64,000 nucleotides of DNA from Carettochelys insculpta (Eukaryota; Chordata; Testudines; Carettochelyidae), in the NCBI RefSeq assembly GCF_033958435.1, contig NC_134137.1, forward strand, positions 121,308,001 through 121,372,000, in the 5' to 3' direction. Below the pieces are notes generated by a model. The model made no database searches. It was not told the DNA's origin and saw only the letters and a list, made by a program, of their open reading frames with translations. The position numbers and the translations under genes are program-made. Of this stretch, positions 37,101-49,100 are shown one piece after another (the stretch's first letter is position 1; every line of letters begins with the position of its first letter).

Positions 37101-40100
37101 GACCGTGAGGTTGGGGTTCAGCCCTAGGAAACCTGGCCCCAACCTAGTTGGGATTTCAAGGACTGTGCTACTCAGAGGAGTGGAAGGGAAGCCCTGAGGG
37201 TCAGGGAGGCCATTGGGTAAAGGGAGTGGGAGTGAGGACTCAGATCCTTTCACAGGTCCACTTCACCAGGGTAGTACAGAAGCCAGGAAAGTTCCCCACA
37301 ATAGCAGGACCATTCCCCCGCTTACACATGGTTGGGGCAGCTGAGGTGCCGGTACTCAGTACTGGTGAGCACCAACACAAAAAAACCCCCACCGATTACT
37401 TGTATTTACCATAGCACCTAAGATCCCCACTCCAGGGCCAGGAACCCACTGGGGCAGGCACTGTATAAACAGAACAAAAAGATGGCCCCCCAAGATCTTA
37501 CAATCCAAGCATAAAACGAGACACGGATACAGAGACATGGGAGAATAAGGCAACAATGAGACCACTGGTCCGTACAAGGGACTGGTGAGAACGAACAGTG
37601 GCCTAACTGCTGCCAGGTTTTTCATGGTAAGCGCCACCAAAAAGGAAGTTCTCAGGTGAGTTTTGAAGGGGGCTAATGAGGTAGCTGTGCAGATCTCTAT
37701 GAGGAGCTTCTCTGAAGCCTTAACCCACCTATTTTCCCAGGTAGGGATAATCTTGGGTTATACATTTGCACAGGGCCCTGGTTGCTGACTGGAGCCCCTG
37801 GGTGCTATCGCAAGTACCAGACAGTCATAATGATTGCTTTTGTTAAAAAAAGCCATTGTGATTCCATACATTGAGCATGATGTTACAGCAAACACCTGAC
37901 ATTTTATTTAAAAATGAGTGGCTTGTTGGTACTTACTGAGTTCTCTTCACTTCAGCATTTGCAATTGCGCTGATGAAAGGCACAATTTTGCCATAGTGTA
38001 AAAAAAGCCTCACCAGAGGTATGGCTGCTTCCTGTTTTTCTCTGCAAACTTCACCCAACACATGTGCAGCAGATGCTGAAACAGGCTGAACAATAGAGAC
38101 AAGCAAACATTTTGAGATATGCATCCACAGTAATCACCACTTATTAACACGGGCTTCTTTTTCTTCACATAGACTCCTCATACAATACCATCCATGCCAA
38201 CTGCCGTGCCCTGACATACGGCATGGCTGGGTCTCAATTTCCACTTTGTTAGTTGTATGTTTTGCTCACAAGAGGGCAGCAATTTAAAAACCATGACAAT
38301 GCAGTCCCTGTTTTCCTATTGTTAGTATGTGCTTTCAATGAACATTGCAGCCTGCTTGTGAAATAATGTAAATAAAAACCTGGACTTTTTGCTGTATTTT
38401 AAAGCCACAATCGAAGAAGTTAAACACAGCTTTCTTCGGGGAAGCAGTCTAGTACAACAGCTTAGTTTGTGCACCCAGGGACACACACAAAATATTTTTT
38501 CTACGTAAATGCAGGTATCATTTCTTTTCCAGTAGTAGCAAGCTGACTGATTAAACGTAACAGGTTTATTTTGCATTCACATGTAGGATTAGACAGGTGG
38601 GGAGTATATGTGGGTTTTCATAACTACTGCTGTAAATGGGTGTGTCTGCATTTACCATCAGCGTGTGCAGATAGAGATCTTTTCTGCAAGAACTGAAAAC
38701 AAGCACAAGGGATATGCAGCCTTTGAAAGTCTCAAGTGGATAAAAGGGTAGCAGGTGAGATCACTGGCCACTTCAGTTCTATTACCTCACTTGTAAAATG
38801 AAAAATATTTGGGGGGTTTTAGGATAATCACCAGGTAAACAACAAGCAGCAGCAAATAAATTACCTCAACATCTGCAGATTTTAACAGGAGGTCTCGAAG
38901 TGGGCTGTAATAGTCAGAGGAAAAAACATGGTCCTCAGTGTAAACCACATTTAACCTTAAGGACCCAAGGTCATCTGGCTTCAATGACTTGCTGCCATTA
39001 TCTCTGGGCTGCAGGAAATACCTGTCAAGCAAAAAATAGTTTGTCTTGAAACACAAAAAATGCTCTCAAGCCGCACATGAGCATATGTAATAAGTAGGTA
39101 AGATGTAATATTGGCAAACATAGTGACTTTCTGATGTTCTGAATTAGATTTCCCGAGAGACTCACCAATTTATTTTGCATTAACTCAACTACAGGTTGAG
39201 CCTTTCGTGTCCGGCACCCACAGGACCTGACCAACGCCCAATGAGAGAATCTGCCAGACGACAGGCGGCCAATATTGCCTAGCAGCATTACCAACACTTT
39301 CACTGCTTACTGGCTCTTAGAAGACATTTAGGGGTAAATTACAGTTAAATAACAGCACGGAACACTGAGAGCGGGGACTGGCAACTGTAAGTAAACTTAA
39401 TCTGACCACAGAAAGCTTGGCCACACTCATGATGAGTGGTTGTTGGGCAAACTAAAATCATGCCAGCTTATGGATACTGTCAGATGATAGTGTTGCAGAT
39501 TAGAGATGGTCAACCTGTAGGAAAATTCTGACAATAAAGTGTTGTATTCTTAAGAAATATAAAATCCCATATAGTAAGAAAACTATGAGAAGTCCTGTGG
39601 CACCTTACAGACAGATGCCTCTGACGAAGTGGGTCTTTGCCCATGAAAGCTTAGGCTCCAAAAATCTGTTAGTCTTTAAAGTGTCATAGGACTTTCGCTG
39701 TTTTTGTGGCTACAGACTAACTCGGCTACCCTTCTTACACTGAGAAAACTATGGCATCACTGAAGAACTGCAGTGCATAACATCATAAAGTTTAATGCGT
39801 GAGAACACCTACCTAATTTGCATGCACATTAAAACAGCCAATTCTTCAACGGTTATGCCATCCAATCAAAGCTTCACATATTTCAGTATCTTTATTTCGA
39901 CAGTTTGGCTATAGGTTAGTTTTTTTGTGTTAGAAACTAGAGGGAAGTTAAAGGCATTTAAACTTTGTTACACATCAGTAGTCACTGTTAGGGTTTTGTA
40001 GTGAAAATATAACACATGCAGTACTAAAAACAGTACCATTTCTTTTACGAGAAAGAAAAACACATAGCAAGTACCATGCTTCATAAGAGCTGGATTGTCG

Positions 40101-43100
40101 GAGAAATTTTAAAGGAAGTCTTAGTTCTCCTAGAAACTCATCTCCAAACTTCAAGTTGCTGGCATTCCAAAGGTCTACTCTGTAAGAAAACAAAACCAAA
40201 AATCAAAATAAACTCATATTCAAAATGTGGGGAAAAAACACAATAGCCATCTTTTTCTTTTATTAATTTCATTTTTCATTCCGTTATATACATTCAGAAA
40301 AACATACTGTACTTATTTCCAAGGAGCCAAAGAGGAGTTTACATTGTTGGATACAGTAAACTCTTTCATATCTGGCAGCCCCAGAACCAGAACGTTGCCA
40401 GATATTCAGATATTCTGGATAATGGAGAGGTATACCTAGCAACACATAACACTACAGGTATACCTAGCAACACATAACACTAAAGAAAAACAAGATTAGA
40501 TATTAAGACACAAATAAAAATGTATGCAGGGTACTTTATTTATCAACAATAGCAGTATTGTACACTGTAAACTTATATTGTACTTGCTGTATTTATTTGT
40601 GTTTACTTTCACTATGCTGTGCTTACAGAAAACGTAACTAAATTTCACTTATGGTTAAAATGCTGGCGATTTGAGAATTCTGGATGATAGAATGCTGGTT
40701 AAGACAGAGTTTACTGTAGTTTAGTACATCCTTTCCTCATCTGTTTTATTCACAGGAGTTTACACTTTCAAAAGCAGCAGAAGGGTTTGCAATTCACAGG
40801 TGCCGTTCCTCTATTGGGATGTTAAACACACCATTCTGGGACAAGGGTTGGATAGTTAAAATGGCTCACACTTCCTTGTTCCCAAGCCACACTGCTTCCA
40901 GTTTTGATTTTCCTAACTCAGGTACTGTAACCCCTTTATTTGAGGCACGTTACTCACACAGGACCTCCTAGGTGTCAAGGAGTCTGGGCCTAAACCAAAA
41001 ATAGGATTAGTTCAAAACATCAATGATCCCCTTCCCACTTGGATATAGTCATTCACCTGTTAAACATATGGGCTCAGATACCCAAACACCTGACTATAAA
41101 TCAGTAGTGACTACCTGTTCATACTGACTGTGCATTGTCATTTTAGGGTTTAAATTATTGGCTCCCTGCCACGTTTTTTGAGTTTAACCCTCCTGTTGGT
41201 AGTTTCAAGATGTCTGTTTATTCTGTCTGTCACTGGCTCTGAACCTTTCCAGACTCCTATACCTCTTTCAAGAATCCGATCTGGCTTGTGAACTCCCAAA
41301 TTGCACTTCACTTAAAAACTTAGAAAATGTAAAACCTGAAGATACAAAAAATGTCAGCCCTGCTATCACTGAAAAACAACTTATTTTCTCATTCTTACCA
41401 AATAATTATCAAACAAATCAATTGGAATATAAATACTGTACTTACATTTCAGGATATAGTATACACGGCAGTATAAAACCAAATCATTGCCCCTATGAAA
41501 TTTTAGTTTGTAATGAGCATGCTAGTGCATTCGCTAATTTACGTAGCCTGTTGTAAAACCAGACAAATATCTAAATGAGTTGATGTAGCTCCTGGAAGCC
41601 CCCCTCTGGTCACCCAAAAGGGTATGCACCAGCATGCCTTATGTGCCGCGCAGTTGAGTGGTCACCCAGAAAAGATTCCAGAGTCGCCCAGCTGATTAGC
41701 AGCGTGCTCAGAGCTGCCCACGTGTGTTTCTACTGGTGGTGCACGGCCACACATGCCTCAGTGCACACAACAAAATTTATTCTGCACACATATGGAAGAC
41801 AACCGAGGGGGAATTGGTATGCATAACCCAGGTTGAGAGCCACTCGTCCAGGTTTACAAACACACTGCTATTTCAACAAAATGACAGAGTGGTCTCTCTA
41901 CATCTGCGAGCATCTAATCTTGGTGCTGCTGGAAAGCAGCCCAGCAACTGAGATGAGTGTTTACTACTAGTTGTCAGTCATTGGCCTGTGGGGCGATGAT
42001 GTTCTGTGTATTGCAGCAATTCCCAAAGTTGAGGCCAAATCTTCTCTCAGGAAAATGGAACCTCGCTTACTCCCTGAAGTCCCACTTAGTGCAGTCAAAG
42101 GCTTGTACCTCTTTCTTGTGCAGTTCCCCCATATTTGGGAAACTCTTGTATAACTCCCTGTACCATACTTATTTCTCTTTTCAGACACGCTTTCCTACAC
42201 CGTGAAGGGGTTAACCATGTTGACAATGAGAGTATAACTACTGGAGTGCGAGCTAGCACCAAGATGGACGAGACAGTATTGCTCCAGGTTCTCCACAAAC
42301 TCAGGCAGACGTCTCCGTGTAAATTACTTCACATTTTGACGTTTTCCTTTGCTACTGAATCTTACTTTTCCTTTTTAAAAAGGTTGTGGATGTGCTGAAG
42401 AAAAACAGTTTTGCTGGGAGAGGAGAGAGTGCTTTGGGGAACACTGGCATAAGGTAGAGCTCTGCATGGGACCGGAATGCTGCAGTGCCCACTGACATAA
42501 CTGAGGGGGCGGGAGAGTGGGATTAAAAAGAGATCCATGCAAGGCTCTGGCGTAAGGGAAGAACAGCAAGACTTGTAATAAAAAGAGATGGAAAAAAACC
42601 AGGTGTCCTAATAAAGAGGCAGGGAGTTTTAAATGTCCATTCCATGTTCCACAGACATACTCAATCAGAGCAGTACAACAGTTAGCCTGATATTCTACCT
42701 TCAACAGGAGCCACTCCTACGTGATAAAGCAGGTCCATTAGGGACCATTTTGCAAAGGCGTACTCTCATGGAAGGTTTCTTCCTAGTTCCGTGCAGCTGA
42801 TGGCTGGCATGCCTTGAAGCCTGGGGTTCCTATTCCTCATAGAAGTGTATTCTATTTCTAACTAGTGTAACAGAATATAATATCATAAATCTCTCATACA
42901 TTTTAAACCACTCATGCCTTACGCCTCAATAATATCGTGTGGCACTAAATTGCATGGGTTATTTGTACCAACTTGCTCCATCTCATCTCAGCTTAGAGTT
43001 AAATGTTTTGGGCAGGGACTGCCTTGTACTGTGAGTTGGCCTGAGCTAATTGAAATTTTCTGAAACAAATTTGGTAGGGTGCAAAAAGAAAAAAAAAATC

Positions 43101-46100
43101 AATTCTTTCTTTTGGTCCCTCTTTCACCCAGTTCTGTTCTGGCACAATGAGATACTGAGCTGGCTGAAGTCTGAACACTACTGCTACAATAATAGGCTCT
43201 GTCTAAACTGCCAAGAACTGTAGGCAAAAGATATGCAAATTGAGCAATGCATTTGTGTATCACTTGACAACAGTTCTGTCGAGAGGGGCTTTCCCGACAT
43301 TTGGCCAGTCCACACAGAGCCAAATGTCAGGGAAAACCCCCTCTGCTGAGATGTCCCTTCTTCCTCATGGAATGAGGAAAACAGGGATGTCAGCAGAACA
43401 CTTCTGACGCAGCAGACGTCTGCAGACAGACCTCTGGTCTCCTGACAGAAGCCTACAGTTTAGACGTAGTCATAGAGATTGCCAAAACCAAGTTAAGAAA
43501 GGGGTGGATTTTCAGGAGGACGAATCACTATTTACACATGACCAAACCTTCATTCAGCAAACCGTTTTTTTGGAAGTGACGTGTCCTTTGGTTCCTGGCA
43601 TAACTGACTTCTGAGAAGATGCCTACCACAAATGCAATTTCTAAATATGACCCATGTGGACACACCAGCTCTCAAGAGAGGAAAACTGGCACCAAATGCA
43701 TTTATTATAGAATATAATTCAGTGCAGTTCTGCTGCAGACTTTAGAGAAAGGAAGGGAGGAGGTGGCTAGAAGCACAATTCAGGACCCATCTGTAACATA
43801 TAGACAAGGCCTCTTGCTTACTGCGTGCAGTTTTTAAATTTTGCATTTTTGTGTCCTAGAGTACGAAAGATATAGTGAGCCTGTCAATTACTACATAATC
43901 ACCAACATCCCAGTTTCCAAAGCCTAGTTCTGCTGTTTAAAAAAAAAAAAGCAAAATACGGAAGATGCATTTTTAGAAGTGGTCAATCTGTTATCAAATA
44001 TGGCTGCAATAACCAATCTGAGGGCTTCATGGCCAAGAAAATGTTCCTCTATTCACAGGAAGAAAAAAAAAATAAAAGGAAAACTATGTAAAAGGAACAT
44101 CTGGTACTGACACAATGACATCCCTGGCCTGCCACTTCCTACAGCCACTGAAAATGAGAACTCTTTGTGCAGTTAGAAAAAAAATTACAAGGGACTTAAT
44201 CTCATGTATAGTCCATGAACAGAAAATGTTCAGATAAAAATGGCAGTACTTTAATGTAAGATACACAATCAGTTCAGGGTATGTTGACAGAGAATGTCAA
44301 AGGACTTGAACAGACTGGTTGTGTGTGTAGATGTGGGGGGAAGTAGATGGAAACAAATATCCTCTGTCTGCTATGGGAGTGGAGGTTCTTTCAACAAACA
44401 ATCTGCCCAACCAGAGCTAACTCTTTATCTGCTTTCTTTTATTTATTACAATTGTTACTCTTTTCCCAAACCATTTCATAAACTTCTCCAACAAGGTATT
44501 TCTTCCTCCTCACTGGGTCTTAAGAACAGTCTTGTATTGGTCTTAGAAACAATAAAGTCTTTTCAGACATAGACATATGCACATGATTAATAGAGCAGCA
44601 CGCATTTGTGAAGGGCTAAACTTATTTACAATTACAGAGTGATAGATCTAGAACAGTGGTCTCCAAACTTTTGAGGGACACATCTCCCCTACTCCTATCT
44701 GCCGTCCCACCTCTCCAAACCTGGACCAGGGCAGCTTGGGTGCGTGGGGGGTGCAGACAGGATATGGGGGCTGATGCCAGGGCCACAGTTGTGGGTGAGG
44801 CTGAGGCTGGGAGCAGGACCAAGGCTGGAGGTCAGGGTGTAGTTGCAGCTGGGCTGTGGTGGAGGCCAGGAGGCAGGCCCACAGCCAGGCACAGCTCCAT
44901 CCCTGGCCTTTCTGCCTGTCCCAGTTCCGAGACAGAAATGGAGCTGCAGCCAGTCACTGTGGCTGGGGGCTGTTGCAGAGCTGGGTGTGAAGCTGCACTG
45001 TGGCTGGGGGCTGAGGTGGGGCCAGAAGTGGAGCTGTGCCAAGGCTGGGGATGAGGTCAGGAGCCAGGGATATGGCAGAGGCACGTGGGACTGGAGCAGA
45101 GTGGGCGTAGGGGGCAACCAGATGGTGCACCCTTCCCCATCCTCTGGGAGGTTAGCCTGGGTCCCCAGATGGTCCTCACCTCTGATCCTACACCTAACCT
45201 CTGATCCATCCCCTGCCCCATACCTCTGATGTAGAGTCTTAATTGGAGGAGACTGGGGCAAAGGGCCCTAGACTCTCTCCCACAACAGAGCTGCAGTACC
45301 TTGCATTCCTCAGATGTTATTTCTTGTTTTCTGCTGAACCTTGAAAGTAAATAGCATATCGATATAGAGAAGGGAAGAGCCTGGTCTTCAGTTATAAACT
45401 CTAAACCTAGGTTTGTGAAGTCCAAAACTGAATTTAATGCAAAATTGTATAAGGTTAGAAAAACAAGTTTGTTACGTTCCATTTTTTTTATATTACCTAA
45501 TCTCCATTTTGTCCACCTCGTCTGCATCTTCAACATCAAAATGAGATTTTTTGTTGTAGCTGCAGGGTCTGGTTACCTGGTGTGAAAAAGAAACAAAAAT
45601 TATAAAAATATTTAAAACGGTGATCTCACTATGCTCTTTCCACATATTGATAGCTTGCCTTTCCCCGGCTGTAGTTCAGTTTTTGATTCTGCCAATCTTT
45701 ATGCATGTGAATAGTCCCGTTAACTTCAGCAGGATGACTCATTAGGCAGAAGTGCGTGCAGGATCACTGCTAAAAGTAATTATACCATACTCCAAACTCT
45801 CATTAGCACAGGGTAGATAAGAACACATTGGAGGGTTTCACATCAGTGCTTAAAGGTTAGACCTACAAAATCACACAAAGGGGGTGATGTCAACATCTAA
45901 AGTCTACCTGAAAAAAAAGAAAAAAAATCCATAACAATTAAACAATCTGGTTTTAAATACAGACTCCATACAATGATTTTCTGCTGCAGTTCGCAAAGAA
46001 AGGCAACTGAAGCAATCCAATGCTTCCATATTGATACACACAAATCCCTTTAATACAGTATCACCCAGAATAGTAAAAGAGAGTGCTGTCCATTCCTGTG

Positions 46101-49100
46101 GTTCCCAACCTGGGGTCCGCAGACCCCTCTGTGGAAAAAAGATAAATAAAAGTGATCATAGAAAATAAGTTTCAACTAAATTGCAAAGCTACAATCAATT
46201 TTTTAAAATTAAATAAATTCCAATAATGTTATTAACTGCTGTCTAAAAATCTATGTCGGGGTTTCCTTTTTCATTTAATGATGTGTGCATACCGGCTAGA
46301 ATTGGCTTTGGTGGGGATCCATGAATGGTTTGGTGGGCTAATTGGGAGTCTGGACTAGTGAAAAGGTGGGGGAATCACGGGCCTATTCAGGCATCTTTGA
46401 AAGTCAGCTAAGTGTGCCCACTCAAGCATGCAGAATAGCTGATTTTTCAAGAACTGTGGAGCTGGGCTTGTGTACCATGATAAGGGAGAAGCACTAAAAT
46501 TTCTTAGCACCACAATGCAGCTTTTTCTTCCCTCCACCCATACTTGCGAAAGCAAAAAGCAAAAAAGCAAAGCGTTGTTAACAGACTACAAAGATGGTAC
46601 ATGTGAAAAACACTGGAGGAAACTAAGTTTTTAGATGGGATATCTAAAAATCTGCTTTTGTTAACACCACCAAAGAAATAAAGGCCTTGAGGTTTTTATA
46701 TTTTTGACCAAAGTAGGACAGAAACTTACCCCACCCAGAAGCAAGAGGTACCCCACCCAGCAGTAACCACAGCAAGAACTGATCAAAGGAAAGCAAAGCA
46801 TACTGACTGTGCAACCAAAAGCTGCTCAGCAGCTCATCTTCGGGATAGGTTTAAAACATTCCTGTCAAGTAAAATGTGCCATCCACAAAAAAGAGCTTTT
46901 ATTATAAAGCTTAACTTCTTATTTTTTCTTTTGTGCATCAGTAGGTATACAGGATGAGTAAGGATTTAGCTGAACACAAAAATACTCTTCAGCACACAAA
47001 GTCAAACAAATAGCTTTTTTTTTTTTTCATGAAAGCTCAAGGTAGCTAGAAGTACTGGAGACCACTGCTCTTATTATATAATTGACTGAAATGTACCTGG
47101 GAGCCACAGCATACTGTAATTTAACACACCACATCATTTCAGCAGCTCAGCACAAATTTATCCACTCACCCCCTACTGCAAATCTCACTAGTGACTTTAA
47201 GTGCTTGTCTACAGTTGAAATGCTACAATTGCACTTCTGTAACAGCTTCAAGCATAGACACTACCTATGCCTACAGGACGGATTCTCCCATTGACATAGG
47301 TAATCCACTTTCCTGGGAGGCAGTAGTGAGGTCAACCTAGCACTTTTTACAAAGAGAAGTGGGTCTTCTTAGCTATGCTGCTCAGGGGTGTGGCCCTTTC
47401 ACACCCTCTTCACTACAGCAGTTCAGCTGACTTCCTTGTCTAATGTAGCCCAGCCCTAAGAAACGATCGTGCCCACATCCCCAGCCACACAACGAAAAGG
47501 CACATTTTTACACGTTTTCTGCTACCACTGCTTATAGGTAGCACATGTGTCAGGGTAGTTTGCCATCGTGGGCAGTAGTATCTAGCAGTCAGCCTAGGTG
47601 CTGCCTTTTAAGGGTTTGGTAGGGTCCCAGAGACAGCTATAGAGACCAAAGAGTCTGGGGAACGAATGATGCTCGGGGAAGGAATCTTTAGGGACCTGAA
47701 ACATGGACAGAAGGTGAGCTTGTCTGCAGCTCCCTTTCTGCCAACTCAGTCCCCTCTCACCCAACCAGCTGGGACTAAGTTGGGAGCAGGAGAGCAGTGT
47801 AAAAGCTGCCTCCTCCCACACAACAACCAAGCCCTGACAGGAGGAGGCTGGCCTGCAGAGACCCCCAAGGGGAAGGCTAACTGGGAAGGGGGTTCAGCTG
47901 ATGGGTACTGCTGAAAGCCTGGCAGCTGAACAAAGTCTAGGGCCCTGACGAATGGACAGTTACAACCCAGCGAAATTTCAGATTTTAATATCTGAAACCT
48001 TGAAATTTGCTCTATTTTAAATCCTATGACCAGAAAATTGACCCACATGGATGGTGATTTGGTAGGGCCCTACCTAAACCATAAGGGACTTCAAGGGAAA
48101 AAATGGACTAGCCCAGGAGAAGAGAGGAGTTACCGATCACGGCCCAGCAGCGGTGGGTGACGGGGAGCAGCACTGAGGGTACAAAAACAGCAGCACGGAG
48201 GAATGACAGGTTCCCAGGCGGGACAGCAGAATCTGGAGGCCAGGGAAAGATGTTGACAAGCTGGGTAAAAGGTAGGACTAGCCCATGGAAAAATGGCAAA
48301 GGGACTGAAGGGCCAGACCATAGACTCCTAAACAGGGTTCCTGGGCCGGAACACAGATGAGTATGTGGCCCTATGTTTCCCTACCAGTCTCCAGACCAAG
48401 ACAGAAAGAAAAGCACCCAAGGGAGAAGAAGCCAAGCATTGCAGACAGGGACAGGCTGAAGAACCAGCTACCAAGCCAGCAGACATGAGGGTTTCCTAGA
48501 AGGGACATGTCTATTCTCCCTCAGAGGGCATGAACCGCACAGGCACTCAGGCAGAAGGCAAGGCCATGTAAAATGCCAAACCGTTATGGGTGTGCTAAAC
48601 TGAAAAAAAGCCTTGCAGCATCCGGATTCATGGAAGAGCACTGGCGCGGACAGGCACAGCGAGCGGGCACAGGCACACTAAAATGGCTTTCAACAACGTG
48701 CCACTTGGCTGAGCATGAGAATTTTCCAAGAAAAATTACAGCAGAGACCTATTCTAGGCCTCTGGCACAACCTCACTAGTGAGCATGTACTAAAACCAAT
48801 CAGCTGAAGCATTGCAGATGGGTCTAAGGGTTCATTCTATGAGCACTTATTGTTCAGCTTCATACGAACACACGCAGAGCCATATATTTAAACGGTACTT
48901 GCGTGGGAGGCATTAATTCAAAGGATGGAATCAGGAGTCTGGGATTCACAGTCCAGAGGGAGGAGGGGCCTAAATTGGCTTTAAACTATCTTTTTACCTT
49001 CCTAATTCTCAGCTGCTCTGGCACAAGAGGCTACCTAAACGTAAGCCAGTCCCCAGCTTCCTAGGCATCTTCCCACTACGCAGTCTGCCTTCTCGGTTCC

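Larger units (their letters stand above)
32766..37936 (-). other. RASA3: RASA3 intron F-G, repeat-rich
   Basis: This 5.2 kb intron holds a CR1 fragment (32866-33775), a Tigger-like element (34274-34588), an LTR-like block (about 36120-37370) and another interspersed repeat (37395-37640). I recognise nothing in 34600-36100. Confidence 0.75.
39022..40074 (-). other. RASA3: RASA3 intron D-E
   Basis: This 1.05 kb intron is largely two repeats: a Tigger-like element (39192-39517) and the best-preserved hammerhead-like element (39587-39740). Confidence 0.85.
40180..45496 (-). other. RASA3: RASA3 intron C-D, repeat-rich
   Basis: This 5.3 kb intron holds a Tigger-like element (40354-40716), an unnamed repeat shared with the start of the window (about 41590-41820), a small TIR element (43195-43471) and a GC-rich hAT-like element (from 44654). 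The rest has no recognised feature. Confidence 0.75.

Noticed and set aside
44695..45261. 188-codon minus-strand open frame
   Set aside because: It is in a GC-rich hAT-like element between RASA3 exons, and the residues are low-complexity.
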